Positions 49,701 to 59,820 of a stretch of DNA of 64,000 bases are shown here, piece after piece; positions within the stretch are counted from its first letter, which is position 1, and each line of letters opens with the position of its first letter. The notes below the pieces were generated by a model that saw only the letters and a program-made list of their open reading frames with translations, searched no databases and was not told where the DNA came from. The stretch covers positions 7,982,501 through 8,046,500 of the forward strand of contig JAPYXD010000701.1 of NCBI GenBank assembly GCA_030998225.1, written 5' to 3'. Made by a program: the position numbers and the translations under genes. This DNA is from Diplolepis rosae. Taxonomy: Eukaryota > Arthropoda > Insecta > Hymenoptera > Diplolepididae.

Positions 49701-52700
49701 GTATTGACCATGTTTGGCTTGTCTGGGAACTTTTTCGACACGCCTTATATACATTGGCTTAACAATAAATTAATTTTGCACATATTAAACAAGGTTTCTA
49801 ATAGGATAACGAAATTTCAGATAAACTCTTATTTTGACATCGAAAAAAAGGGAATTAAGGCCATGGACCACCTGGTCACGTGACTAGATTCCTACATTAC
49901 CGGCATTTCAATTTGTGTAACCCCATTTCTATAAAAAGTAAGACAGGTAACTGAAAATTTGTGGAATTAAATAAAATGCACTAATATAGGTCTGTCTGAT
50001 CATAAATGTTTATAACTATAAAATTTTTTGTCAACCAATTTTTTTTTCATAATTATAAACAATTATGACCAGACAGACTGTCAGTAGTAGGTTAGTACTA
50101 ACAGGTAATGCAGAGCAAAGAGCAAGAGTCAGTGCAAAAAAATCGATAGTCATTATTGATCTGTAGTAACTCAACAATCTTTTATTTTTACCTGTTTCCA
50201 CCTTACCACCATAGCTGGCGTAGAAGTTTTCCGCTTGTTATTAGAAAATACACGTTTTTCGTTCAACTGAATCGGAATGATATCACAATTTTGGTACAAC
50301 TGAAATGAAATAATTTTTTGTGTTATAAAGCATTTACATATCCAGTAGGTGCACGGAAAAAAATGGATTATAAAATTTAACACCCAGGTACAGTGACTAT
50401 AGGACAGCTATTTAGATTATAAACAGTATAATCTAGATTATAAGCGACATAACCTACAATTTTTTCTATGTTCTAATATTATACTGCTTATAATCGAGAT
50501 TATACCAGGTGTACAAGTATGAAACCGGTAATTTTTTTGAGAAAATACACGTTTATTTAATAAAAATGGTTATACATTCAATCTTCAAAGTAGTGGCCAT
50601 TGCTAACCAAAAATTTTTCCCATCTTTCTGGCAATTTGTGTATGCCTCGCCAAAAAAATTGTTCGTTTTTTGAGTTAAACCAGTCATCGAGCCATTTTTT
50701 CACATTTTCGTACGAATCGAAGCGCTGTTCAGCAAGTGCGTGCCCCATTGATGAAAATAAGTGGTAGTCAGATGGAGCCAAGTCTGGTGAATAAGCCGCA
50801 TGGGGGAGGGCTTCCCAGCTGTACGAATTTACCAATTCCCGAGTCTTTTTTGTTCGATGTGCTGGTGCATTGTCTTTCAATCAATTCATGCGGCACCCAT
50901 CTTCCCACCTTCAAAATCAATCCCATGGCTTTTAAACGTTGAGAAATGCATTTTTGGGTCACATTTAATTGCTCTGCAAGTTGTTGTTGAGTTTGACCAT
51001 CATCTTCATCCAATAATGCTTGCAATTCGGCATCTTCAAACTTTTTCGGTGGTTTTCCACGTTCTTCGTTTCTCACATCGAAATCGCCACTTTTAAACTT
51101 ATTGAACCACTCGTTGCACTGTGTTTTGCCTAGAGCATGCTGGCCGTAAGCTTCCACAAGCATTCGATGGGCTTCCAAAGCAGATTTCTTCAATTGGTAA
51201 CAGAAAATCAATGATGTCCGCAAATCGTAGTTTGAAGGCACAAAAATCGACATTTTTACTAGCGAAAAAAATTAGTTGTTGTATGAAACTTGATTGTTTA
51301 TGAACTGAATATTGTTGACAGAACTCAATGCGAAGAAATGGCGTCAATGATTTGGTTTGACAGAGCGTATAGTTTTACCTAGCGACACATAGATTTCATT
51401 ACCGGTTTCATACTTGTACACCTGGTAGCTTTTATAATTTAAATGGCTATTCTATACTCTGCTTAAAAAAACCGTTAGAACCATGGTTGGAACCGGGTAA
51501 AACGCCATTCAGAACCCGGGTAGGTTCCCATCATAAGCTCTGGCACTTTATCCGGACCTACCTGGGTTCTACCGGGAAATTATAACATAATTGTGGAATG
51601 CTATCCGCGTGTAAGCGAGTTTTACATGGGTAATTGGTACTCAAATTATATTATTTTAATTGGAAAACTGAACCTAACAGGGTACGAGTATACCTGGCTA
51701 CCGTCCGGAATTATTATATGAAAATTATTCTTCCAAAGTGCACGTTGGGTGTATAAACGGGTCTAGCGGGGTTGTATCAGGTATGTAAGGAATTATAGGT
51801 GTGGGCGTCTATCAGGGTCTAAATGGTCCGTAGCGGGGACATAGATTGACAAATTTGGTCAAAGTGCACTCTGGGTATCTAAACGGATCTACCGTGGTTC
51901 TATTGGAGATCTCTTGAATGGAAGGTATGGGCATCTAACAGAATCTAAACGGGTTATAGCGGGGACATAGATTGACAAATGTGGTCAGTGCACTCTGGGT
52001 GCCTAAACGGGTCTACCGTGGTTCTATCAGGGATCTCTTGAATCGTAGGTATGGGCGTCTAACAGAATCTAAACGGTTTCTAGCGGGGAAATAGATTGAC
52101 AAATGTGGTCTAAGTGTACTCTGGGTGTCTAAACGGGTCTTCCGTGGTTCTATCAGGGTTTGAACGGGTCATAGCGAGGACATAGATTGACAAATTTGAT
52201 CAAGTGACCTTTAAAGTCCTTCTTAAAACCTGGTCCAACCCGTGTAGAACCCGATAGTTGCACAATTTTTGTATCCATTTAAAACCCTTTAGAACCCTTC
52301 TTAGGACCGGATAAAACCCGGGGCAGGACCTATTTGCAAAAACCATGTACAGCTCCGTTTACACCCAGGTAGAAACCCATGTTCTAACAGGGTTCTATCG
52401 GGTTCTAACGGTTTTTTAAAGCAGGGTAGTCACTGGACCTGGATATTAAATTTTATTATCCACTTTTCTCCATGTGGAGATAAATTGAGGTCTCTAATGC
52501 AAGAACGATACATACAATTTTTGGACCCTTGCGCATGGACCCCTAACTATATCAAAAATTGTTTTCAAATTTTCATTTTCGTAGCACGTATCTCAATGAC
52601 CTAGTAGAATCTGTGTTTCGAAAATGAAAAATAATTTTTGAGATAGTTAGGGTCCAAAAATTTTAAATATCGTTCTTGCATAGTGATTATTTTTTTCTTA

Positions 52701-55700
52701 GTGTTGCTATCAAGTGTACAAATAAGTTTCCGCCGTTTGGCAAAAGTTTGCGTCACCAGTAAGTTTTGGTTGAAATTTATAGATGTAAAACGTCACTGTC
52801 GTAAGGTTGGACATCTGTCAACAACATAACCTTGAAATATTAGTGAATTTTTATCAGTATAGTATAGGGTGACCATAATTAATTTTCGAAAAGTAAGACA
52901 AAAGGGTTTGAAAAATGAGAACAAAGTAGGACAATGTAAGTCAGAAAAGTTTGGAAAAGAGGACAATGTAGGATAGAAAAGTTTGAAAAAGAGGACAAGA
53001 TAGTACAGAAAAGTGACTATTTTATTAAATGTTATCAACGCTTGACATCTTATATTTTTATTTTTGAACCCTGATGCATGTTAATTAATATTCTATTGAG
53101 TTGAAGGATTATTTTTGAGTTTGAGGCCTGCCAATTGACGAAGAAATCGTTAGATGGCATTGAATGATAAAATTTTGTACAAAAAAAGAACCAAAAGTTG
53201 ATTAAGAAATAAAAATTTATCATTTGAAAAATCCGGACAAAACTCGGACAAAGTCAAAAACCCTATAGGACAACTCACACAAGCCCTAAAATGAGGACAT
53301 GTCCGGGAAAATTCTGACGGATGGTTACCCTAATATAGTATGTTCTTTTGTGTGCAAAAATGTCGAGTTTTGAAGCGAATAAGTGTCATTTGCGGGAACT
53401 TTTTAATTACTTTTTCAATTTGAAGAAATCTGCAGCTGAGGCGCATCGATTGCTTGTAGAAATATATGGCGAGGCAGCCTTAAGCGAGAGAAGATGCAGT
53501 GAGTGGTTTCAAAAGTTTAAGAACGGTGAATTTTACATCGAAGACAAAGAACATAGCGGAAGACCGAAAGTGTACGAAGACGCGGAATTGGAAGCATTAT
53601 TGGATCAAGATTCGTGCCAAACGCAAGAAGACCAATACGATGGACAATACTTTGAATAAAACATAAGGTTCCGTTCTTTCATAATAAATGCCGAATTTTT
53701 GAAAAAAAAACAGCGGAATCTTATTTGTACACCTGATAAAAATACAAGATTTTTATCCAACAACAATCCGACTTAATCCAATTCATTTCGCCTCAATCCG
53801 GGCATCAATACAAATTAATCCGAACCAAGTTTTTAATTCGAGTCAATCCGAATCAATTTGAGCTTGGTTTGATCCAAAACCAATTTTCAAAATCTAAGCT
53901 CGACTCCTCTTTTCTACTTTTTTGCGAAAATGTTTTCTACTTTTCTAACCTAATAACTGAGTATACATTTTTTTACTGCTTTAATTCTTTCCCAATCCTA
54001 TTCACCTTCAAAACTAGTGGAGGAAAGGGGGGGGGGGGGATTAATGGCTTTTTTTTTAAATGTTCCGATTCAAACTTTCCTAGTGTCCTCATTTCAATCC
54101 CGACCCATCTGGTAACCCTGAGCTTCATTCAAAACGAATTCTCAATCCGAATCATTTATTTAGACATTCGATTCAATTCACTGACATATTTGCAAATTTA
54201 AGTACGGCGATTAAATATTGAATTCCATTCACCATGTTCGAACTGAATTGCATTTCACCAACATTGTTGATTAACAATTTTTGTTCGTAATTGCAGTAAA
54301 TCGATTTTATGTAATTGGTAATTTTTAGCGAAGAATATATCACCATTGCTATCACTTAAATATATGTAAAATATAGTTCTATAATTAAATCTTTCATTTT
54401 ATAATTTTTTCATTTTAAAAAAATTTGGTTAAGCGTCTTTCCGAACAGCTACACGGAAAATTATTTGTTAAAGCGGCTGTTCCACCTTTAGTAGCGCAGT
54501 CAGGGTCGTAAACGTAAATTACCTGATTTAAATTACGACATTTTTTCACATAAATTACGTACGTAATATACGACCATAGTTTTTTTCACAATGTGATTTT
54601 TCTGTGGTGGGGGGTAATTTACAAAAAATACGTATTTTATTTCGTGTAAAAAATCTCAAGTTACAATCAAGACCTAAACTCTAAACTTAAATTCAAATAT
54701 CATCAATCCTTTTTTATCAATTCATGATAGAAAGACACACGTTTGACCTAAACGTTCCAGTTTTCAATGTGCGTTGAAAAGACTCGAACGTTTCTCTTTC
54801 TATCAAAGGTTGACAAAAAAGAACAGACGATCATTCGATGTACTGACCTTAATTTAATCGTACAGGTTGTACATCAGCTGTTGCGTATCCAACCTTTTTC
54901 TCCATTTTTGGGTTTAATCTGAAAATATATCTTGCAGCCTTCTCACATTGCAGGAGAAATATTTTGTCTCTGTTTTCGTGGGACGAAAAAACCACAAACG
55001 TGGCAACAGCTATCTAGATGACTTTTGCAGCTGTGCTCCATTTTGCAATCGTTGCAAATATGCTGGACTTGAATGGAAATAAATTCAAGTTCTATAGTAG
55101 GTGGCATATGCTGTGACTCCGCAGAGGAATAGCATCAAATGAAGGTAGCCCGGAGCGCGATACGAACAAGATTAGAGAACTGATGTGTGACGTAGTAAAC
55201 TCTGTGAATATTGTAAAATTTAATGCAATGAGATACGAGAAACAATACAATGATTTGCCTTAAGTACTTGTAAGCCGTGAAACTGGTAACTTTTTCAGTT
55301 TTTTTTAAAATTATTTCAGGAACTGTATAAGATATCGACAAAACAACAATCAATGGATTCTGCGTTGAAAAACGCATAAAAATCGTGTATTGCTTCCCGT
55401 TTAAAAAATGTTTACATCCTTTTATCATACGTTTTGTGATTTTTCGAACAAAATTAACTACCCTGCAAATGATATATATCATTCCATGAACACATGGAAT
55501 ACTTCGCAAAACGACCTCTGTACCACAGCCCATATGTAACTCCAGCCCAAAATGATATTTCAAGTGGGCTAAACGCGTGGCGGCGCTGCGCAACTAGAGG
55601 TGGAACAACCTGGTAATAAGAGGTGGATTGAAATGAATTAAACGGCATTCAAAATGTCAGCAAAATCAATTCATATGAATTCTGAACCAATTCCGTTTCT

Positions 55701-58700
55701 TTCCGAATTCTAGTTAATGCGTTTGACTGAATTTAATTTTCTTTATTTCAATCCAATCCACTGCTCAATATAAATGAATTCTTTTTAATACCATTGACTA
55801 GAATTCAAAATGAGACAAAACCAATGCGATTCCAGATTCCATGCTGTCAGGTGACGTTTAAATTCTTCTTCTTCATCTTCTCTTAATGGCTATTTCTTTA
55901 AAGAACAAATGGCCAGAACATCGACTTTTAAATAGAATATGTGTCAATGCTTTCTGTGATTTAGATTGATAAGAACCAATGCGATTTTATGCTGTAAGGT
56001 GATTAAGATTGAATGCTAGTCAATGCGTTTTGAGGAACTGAAATAGGAAGACAGTGATTGCGATTGAATGCTTCCAAGCGATCTGAAAATCGAATCCCAG
56101 TTAATACCTGTTGTGGAATTGCATGTTTTGAGTCTTAATTCATATATTCTGAACCTTGAATTTTCTTGTAAAAATTTTTTCTTTTAAAATTTACTTATAC
56201 AAAATTATAAATTAATTAATGTTAGCAAAGGGTCTGATAGTAAAAGAAACTCTTCTTCTGCTGCTTTATGTAACTTTATTTAATTTTAAAGAGGTAGAAG
56301 AGGCAAATGAATAATTAAAGCAAAAAAATGTTTTTCTAGTACTATTAAATATTCATTAGATTGAATAAATATGTTATTAACATTGTGTAGCAATTATTTG
56401 ATAAGAGAAGTGAATTCTTTGATGTAAAATGATGTGATGCATCTTCAAAGAAACAATACATTAATTCAAAAAAATTTGCATTGGTTCAAGTAAATTTGTT
56501 TTCCATTCCAATATCTGATTCCTTGTTTGTAATGAGCGAATTGTAAATTGAGAGAAATATTTCTTTGAAATGAGGAGATAATTTTTGGTAGGATTAAATA
56601 ATTATTTGCTCCGAAGATGTGATTTACTTTTTAAAATGGTCAAGTAGTAAAGTGTATTGAGTAATAATGGATGCAAAAAACGATAATGTTGCCTATGATA
56701 AGTTAGAGATTTGTTTCAAAAAGATGTTACTGATATGAATAAACGTGTTTTGAAATTTAAGAAATATTTCTTAAATTTAAAGTAATATAAACTTCATGAA
56801 TTGTAAGGAGTCAAGTATAAAGGTTGTCATGGTTCTTTTAAATAACAAAAAAATTTTTACCTCGAACCTGCCATTTGTCATTCGATACATATATATATAA
56901 ACATTTTTTAAAATTATTATAATTATGATTATTGATAAATATATAATATAATTATTAATTAATATTTAGTATACATTTTTATTATAACTATACGTATGAA
57001 GTTTAATGAAACTAAATTTTAAAATATATATTCAAAAATTACATTAATATAAAAAAGAATCTTGTGTAAAAACATTTAAATGGAATGTAGTAATATTTCC
57101 AGATTTGTGTGAGAATAGTCGTTTAGAGAAGAACGTAGTTATAAACTTAGATTGTAGGGATACGTTGTTTGGGTTTTTCCCGAGGATTAGTATTTAGAAT
57201 TTGTCGGGGCCGAGCTATTTACAAATCTTTAATTTATAGCGGGTCCAGGACGACCGTACTTCTTTCGAAAGGAGTACCTAGATGTAAGAAGGCAATAATA
57301 AATAGGAGAAGGGGAAAGGGGCTAGAGGTACAGAGGATTCCTTAGAGGGGAGGGTAGGTACTCTAGAAGATCGTTGACCGCGACTCGAAGAGCACCTAGA
57401 CTCGAAGAGGTGCTAGTAAATTTGTAAAACCGTAGACCTTGTATTCGAAGTTATTCTAATTTTAATAATCATTTACTTTATTTGTGAATCTAGCCAATTT
57501 TATTTCAAATTAACATTGCCGAAAGTACCCTCAGGAAATTCTTTTATTTTCTGTGTTGTATAGTTTCAAAATATAAATTATACAATTGTGAATTCCAAAT
57601 TATTATTGTTCCTAAGAAATTTATGTAAAATCTAAATCTTGTGTAGATTTTTGAGATTTTATGTTATAAATTTATCAAGACTTTTGCTGTTTGAATTTTT
57701 GTAAAATCAATTGAATTTAAAAAACCTAAGTGAAAAATAAAAAAGTAATTATAATTGAATTAAGTTATAAATGATATATTTGATATTGTGAATCAAAACG
57801 AATATTTCCATTGAAGAGACTGATAAATCTTCAACCCTATGAAATATATTTCACATTTGAAAGTATGTATATGTATGTTTATATCAACTATGACAAACAG
57901 TTGAATAGAAAAAAATGGATACTACGGTGGGACGAATATTTGTTTGGAATGATACATTTTAAGTTGATAATGAGAGCGAATGTTTCTTAGAACGGGAATG
58001 ATAAATTTTCAATTCTATAGAAAATATGTTTTAATTCTATAGAAAATATGTTTCAATTCTATAGAAAATATGTTTCAAGTTTAAAAAACATGTAATCATA
58101 ACAACTACGCCAAACGTTTAAATGGAATAAACAAATTTTATAAACGAAAAATACCACAGTTTTTCCGAAAAAATACTTCTTTAAAAAATTGGTTTTTTTG
58201 GTTTAAATTATTTTATATTGATAATGTAGGGGGATATTTCCTAGGAGAAATCTAATAAAGATTTAATTCTACAAAATATGTTGAAAGTTCAAAAAGATTG
58301 ACAATTGTAACAATGATGCCAAACATTTATATAAAAGAAATTATTTATTTTAACTGAAAGTATTTGCAGTCATTTCAACAAAATATTGTTTTCTTTGAAA
58401 TAAATGTTCTTTTTTGAATGAATTCTTCCATTCTACTGTTCACAAAAAATATTTCTTTCAACTAAAGAAATATATATTTATGTAAACACAATATTTTATT
58501 CATATAAAAAAACGTTACATTGATATACATTTATCAACTCTTTGAATCGAATAAATATCTTCCTAAATTAATTAATGAATGCCTCAATTAAATAAATATT
58601 TCCTTGATTCAAGAAAACCTAAAGCTTGATTCATCCATGGATAAATTATTTGATTCAAATACGTCTTGTTGAATTCAAAAAATAGGACTTATTGAATCAA

Positions 58701-59622
58701 ATAAATATTTCTTTGAGTGCAAAAACAAGATTCAAATAAACTAGGTACTTAGTTTCAAAGAAATGAATTGGTTGAGTTAATTCGCTCACATTCACAAGCA
58801 AAGAAATATTTCTTTGTATTAAAGAAATGCCTATCAAATAAATTATTTCTTTGAATCAAAGCACGCGTTTCATGCTTCTAAAAATATTTAATTGAATTGG
58901 GTAACGAATTGTTTGATACAAAGAAATGGAATCAATTAAATACATTTCTTTGGATCTAAGAATCTTTTTTCTCAGTGCAATATTTGAGATTCGGCTGCAA
59001 GGAAATGATGTAGCTTTCCCCGAAGCGCAACAGATTTTTATTAATATTTCTATTTTTTAAGTTCTCTTTTAAAGGACTGCGGGGGATTCATTTGTAAATC
59101 CAAAAACGGAATTGAACCACATTGAAACATTTCAATGCTATTCAATCCATCTCTTCTTTCCGGAAAACGCTTTACCAAATTTCTTTCCGTGTAAAATTCT
59201 GGTCATACCTACCTGTTAATCATTTTCACCAATTAAGTTTCTTAGTTGGCGATTTACCAGAATTTAATGAAGTGATAGAAATATACAATCGCTTCCAACT
59301 AACATAAAATCTAATTCAAGTGCAAAGTTCTAAATTTTGTGTAGAATACTTACGAGTACAAGTCCAATCTTAGGCGTTTTGTTATTGTCATAAAAAATAT
59401 CTTTAACAGACAGTACCCCCATAGAATAAGATAATATGGCGATATTGTTAACTGGAACAACGCCAAAAGTACATTGAGCCAAAAATAAAATATATTGGTT
59501 ACTGACGAAAACTCCGCCACATAAAAATATATATTCATCGTACAGAGAAACGAAGGTATCGTCGGATATATCATCTTTTCCATTCCTTCCAGTTATCTGG
59601 GTTAGCTTTATCGAATTGTCAG
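46723..59622 (-). CDS. Trypsin-fold serine-protease homologue lacking the catalytic triad (5' end not found)
   Basis: Four minus-strand exons fit one protease fold. Exon 59622-59354 has QITGRNGKDDISD, then VSLYDEYIFLCGGVFVSNQY, then LAQC. Exon 50299 to about 50192 has CDIIPIQLNEK and AMVVRWKQ, the GWG region. Exon 47613-47450 has HVNKYSWKKC. Exon 46935-46723 has KNYAGFLIEGKFLIGIS, then GLYTSICQFVPFILEHI and TAA at 46723. All borders are GT..AG. The junction 50192/47613 needs one extra base: either a weaker donor at 50176 or an unseen exon. The three active-site positions read Gln (AAHC to LAQC), Lys (DIAL to KIGL) and Tyr (GDSGG to KNYAG). It should therefore be non-catalytic, like clip or venom protease homologues. 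No signal-peptide exon was located. The introns are packed with transposons. Confidence 0.66.
47665..48124 (+). pseudogene. 5'-truncated mariner transposase remnant
   Basis: Readable from GIIRPYIFENEAGAAVSVNG through MINEFLWPELEDMDVDDVCF, then, after a stop, QDGAACHTSGETIALLRKKF, FPGRVISRNGDY and LDFFLWGYVKDKV. At least three in-frame stops occur. The right end AATTGGAAAACCCTG before TA (48125-48126) looks like a terminal repeat; the left end and the first half of the gene are missing. It lies in an intron of the protease homologue, opposite strand. Confidence 0.78.
48236..49700 (-). pseudogene. Mariner-type transposase remnant split by a younger mariner
   Basis: Minus-strand sequence 49700-49538 encodes PTIYEWFERFKKGWED after some stops, and 48333-48236 continues as NDDERSGRRRSAVNEENAEI. 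When the inserted 48334-49537 element and one TA are ignored, the reading frame runs straight through the junction (GWEDLNDDERSG). Only the helix-turn-helix part survives; the catalytic part is missing. Confidence 0.72.
48334..49537 (+). mobile_element. Mariner element, 1204 bp, inserted into another mariner
   Basis: The ends agree over about 30 bp: left ACACGTGGATCAATAAGTCC, right the inverted ACACGTTGATCAATAAGTAC. TA flanks both (48332-48333, 49538-49539). The transposase (48513-49528) has a TGA at 48945-48947 and a deletion with frame change near 49020-49035. The catalytic residues remain: VTMDETW, HQDNAPCH and SPDLAPSDYY, so it is DD34D mariner. A worn relative is at 41985-42740. Confidence 0.92.
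49990..50078. repeat. 89-bp hairpin MITE
   Basis: GTCTGTCTGATCATAAATGT at the left faces the inverted GTCTGTCTGGTCATAATTGT at the right. The arms are about 30 bp and the loop is T-rich. No clear target duplication. Confidence 0.65.
50400..51454. mobile_element. Middle MITE of the nest, itself split by a mariner
   Basis: TAGGACAGCTATTTAGATTA at the left and the inverted TAGAATAGCCATTTAAATTA at the right, with TA on each side (50398-50399 and 51455-51456). Without the mariner inside it would be about 130 bp. Removing it brings the outer arm together as GTGACTACTCTGC, matching the other arm's GTGACTACCCTGC. Confidence 0.75.
50505..51425 (-). mobile_element. Internally deleted mariner, 921 bp, youngest layer of the nest
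   Basis: CCAGGTGTACAAGTATGAAA and its 28-bp perfect inverse bound the element, with TA at 50503-50504 and 51426-51427. The minus-strand transposase begins MSIFVPSNYDLRTSLIFCYQ at 51253 and reads through two helix-turn-helix motifs to WVPHELIERQ. A deletion then joins it to a shifted frame, NAPAHRTKKTRELVNSYSWE through SPDLAPSDYHLF to the natural end GHYFED at 50578. The first catalytic Asp region is lost. Confidence 0.92.
51738..52203. repeat. 124-126 bp minisatellite inside the outer element
   Basis: Units start at 51738, 51864, 51988 and 52114 (GTGCACTCTGGGT or variants) and share CTAAACGGGTCTACCGTGG, GGGCGTCTAACAG and ACATAGATTGACAAAT. The fourth unit is shortened to about 90 bp. G+C is well above the surroundings. 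Confidence 0.85.
52497..52681. repeat. 185-bp foldback MITE
   Basis: ATGCAAGAACGATACATACA at the left is mirrored at the right (ATCGTTCTTGCAT end). The arms keep pairing through TTTTTGGACCC and CTAACTAT to CATTTTCG, about 75 bp each. One arm has a 14-bp extra piece (TTGCGCATGGACCC). Confidence 0.8.
52710..53736 (+). mobile_element. Internally deleted mariner, 1027 bp, carrying a hAT MITE in its leader
   Basis: TCAAGTGTACAAATAAG at the left and the inverse of TCAGGTGTACAAATAAG at the right, with TA at 52708-52709 and 53737-53738. The transposase start MSSFEANKCHLRELFNYFFN (53360) runs to QDSCQTQED and then jumps to a C-terminal tip ending QYFE, so the catalytic domain is deleted. The first helix-turn-helix is kept. 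Confidence 0.88.
52866..53333. mobile_element. hAT-type MITE with an 8-bp target duplication
   Basis: AGGGTGACCATA at the left and GATGGTTACCCTAA at the right form short inverted ends. TATAGTAT is duplicated exactly on both sides (52858-52865, 53334-53341). The inside is rich in GGACA/TGTCC words (AGGACATGTCCGGGA), as in the widespread hAT-derived repeats with TAGGGTGACCA ends. Confidence 0.85.
53739..54451. other. Spacer with AATCCGAATCAA-like words and a poly-G run
   Basis: No exon. Variants of AATCCGAATCAATTTGAGC recur between 53760 and 53880, and a 14-G run with GGAGGAAA upstream sits near 54018-54040. It could be a worn repeat. Confidence 0.35.
54725..54805. repeat. 81-bp inverted repeat
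   Basis: TGATAGAAAGACACACGTTT faces the near-inverse AACGTTTCTCTTTCTATCA across a short loop. It is inside the candidate 4.7-kb element. Function unknown. Confidence 0.55.
57160..57460. other. G-rich island in AT-rich surroundings
   Basis: The piece with TCGGGGCCGAGC, GAGAAGGGGAAAGGGGC and two ACTCGAAGAGSWSCTAG-like repeats differs strongly in base composition from both sides. It might be part of an LTR or other foreign insertion; no terminal repeats or coding motif were found. Confidence 0.3.
58380..58960. repeat. Cluster of AAAGAAAT/ATTTCTTT palindromic words
   Basis: AAAGAAATATTTCTTTG-type words, often followed by GAATC, recur at least seven times on both strands (near 58385, 58452, 58710, 58758, 58801, 58846, 58918). 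The run ends at CTTTTTTCTCAGTG (58978), which looks like an inverted CACTGAGAAAA transposon end. Confidence 0.5.
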
Positions 59623-59820
59623 CTGTTGAAAACATATTAAAATACTTTTAAGAATATATTTGCTTCCACTTACACTTACTTATTGAAATGGTTATATTAA
59701 AATGTTACGTTTCTCAAAAAGTACAAAATAACTTTGTCAAATATGATATAAGTTTAGTAAATACAGCTTCACATCTAAGAAATCTTATTTCATAAGCTTA
59801 CACAACTTAGCTATGAATTA

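Larger units (their letters stand above)
50352..52474. mobile_element. Outer non-autonomous element of a three-deep nest (CAYGGA ends, inner minisatellite)
   Basis: The left arm starts CACGGAAAAAAATGGATTAT and the right arm, inverted, CATGGAGAAAAGTGGATAAT. They continue to match through CCAGGTNCAGTGACTA and AAAAACCGTTAGAACC once the inner insert 50400-51454 is skipped. The core holds four tandem copies of a 124-126 bp unit and more GGGTTCTA-type words. No coding region and no certain target duplication. Confidence 0.78.
54452..59191. mobile_element. Candidate 4.7-kb non-autonomous element with CACGGAAA ends
   Basis: CACGGAAAATTATTTGTTAA (54452) and the inverse of CACGGAAAGAAATTTGGTAA (ending 59191) match at about 20 of 24 positions through AAAGCG. 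TA flanks both sides. A second inverted pair, TTCCACCTTTAGTAGCGCAG at 54484 and its near-inverse around 55586-55605, and GATGGATTGAA/TTCAATCCATC words near 55622 and 59143, give further symmetry. No transposase was found and parts may be separate insertions. Confidence 0.35.

Noticed and set aside
54018..54040. Poly-G run as a functional element
   Set aside because: Simple homopolymer next to worn repeat; no further structure.
55135..55593. 152-residue minus-strand open frame
   Set aside because: No transposase, polymerase or host-protein motif could be recognised; it lies inside repeat-rich DNA.
57160..57460. Possible LTR in the G-rich island
   Set aside because: No TG..CA borders with duplication, no primer-binding site and no second LTR could be found.
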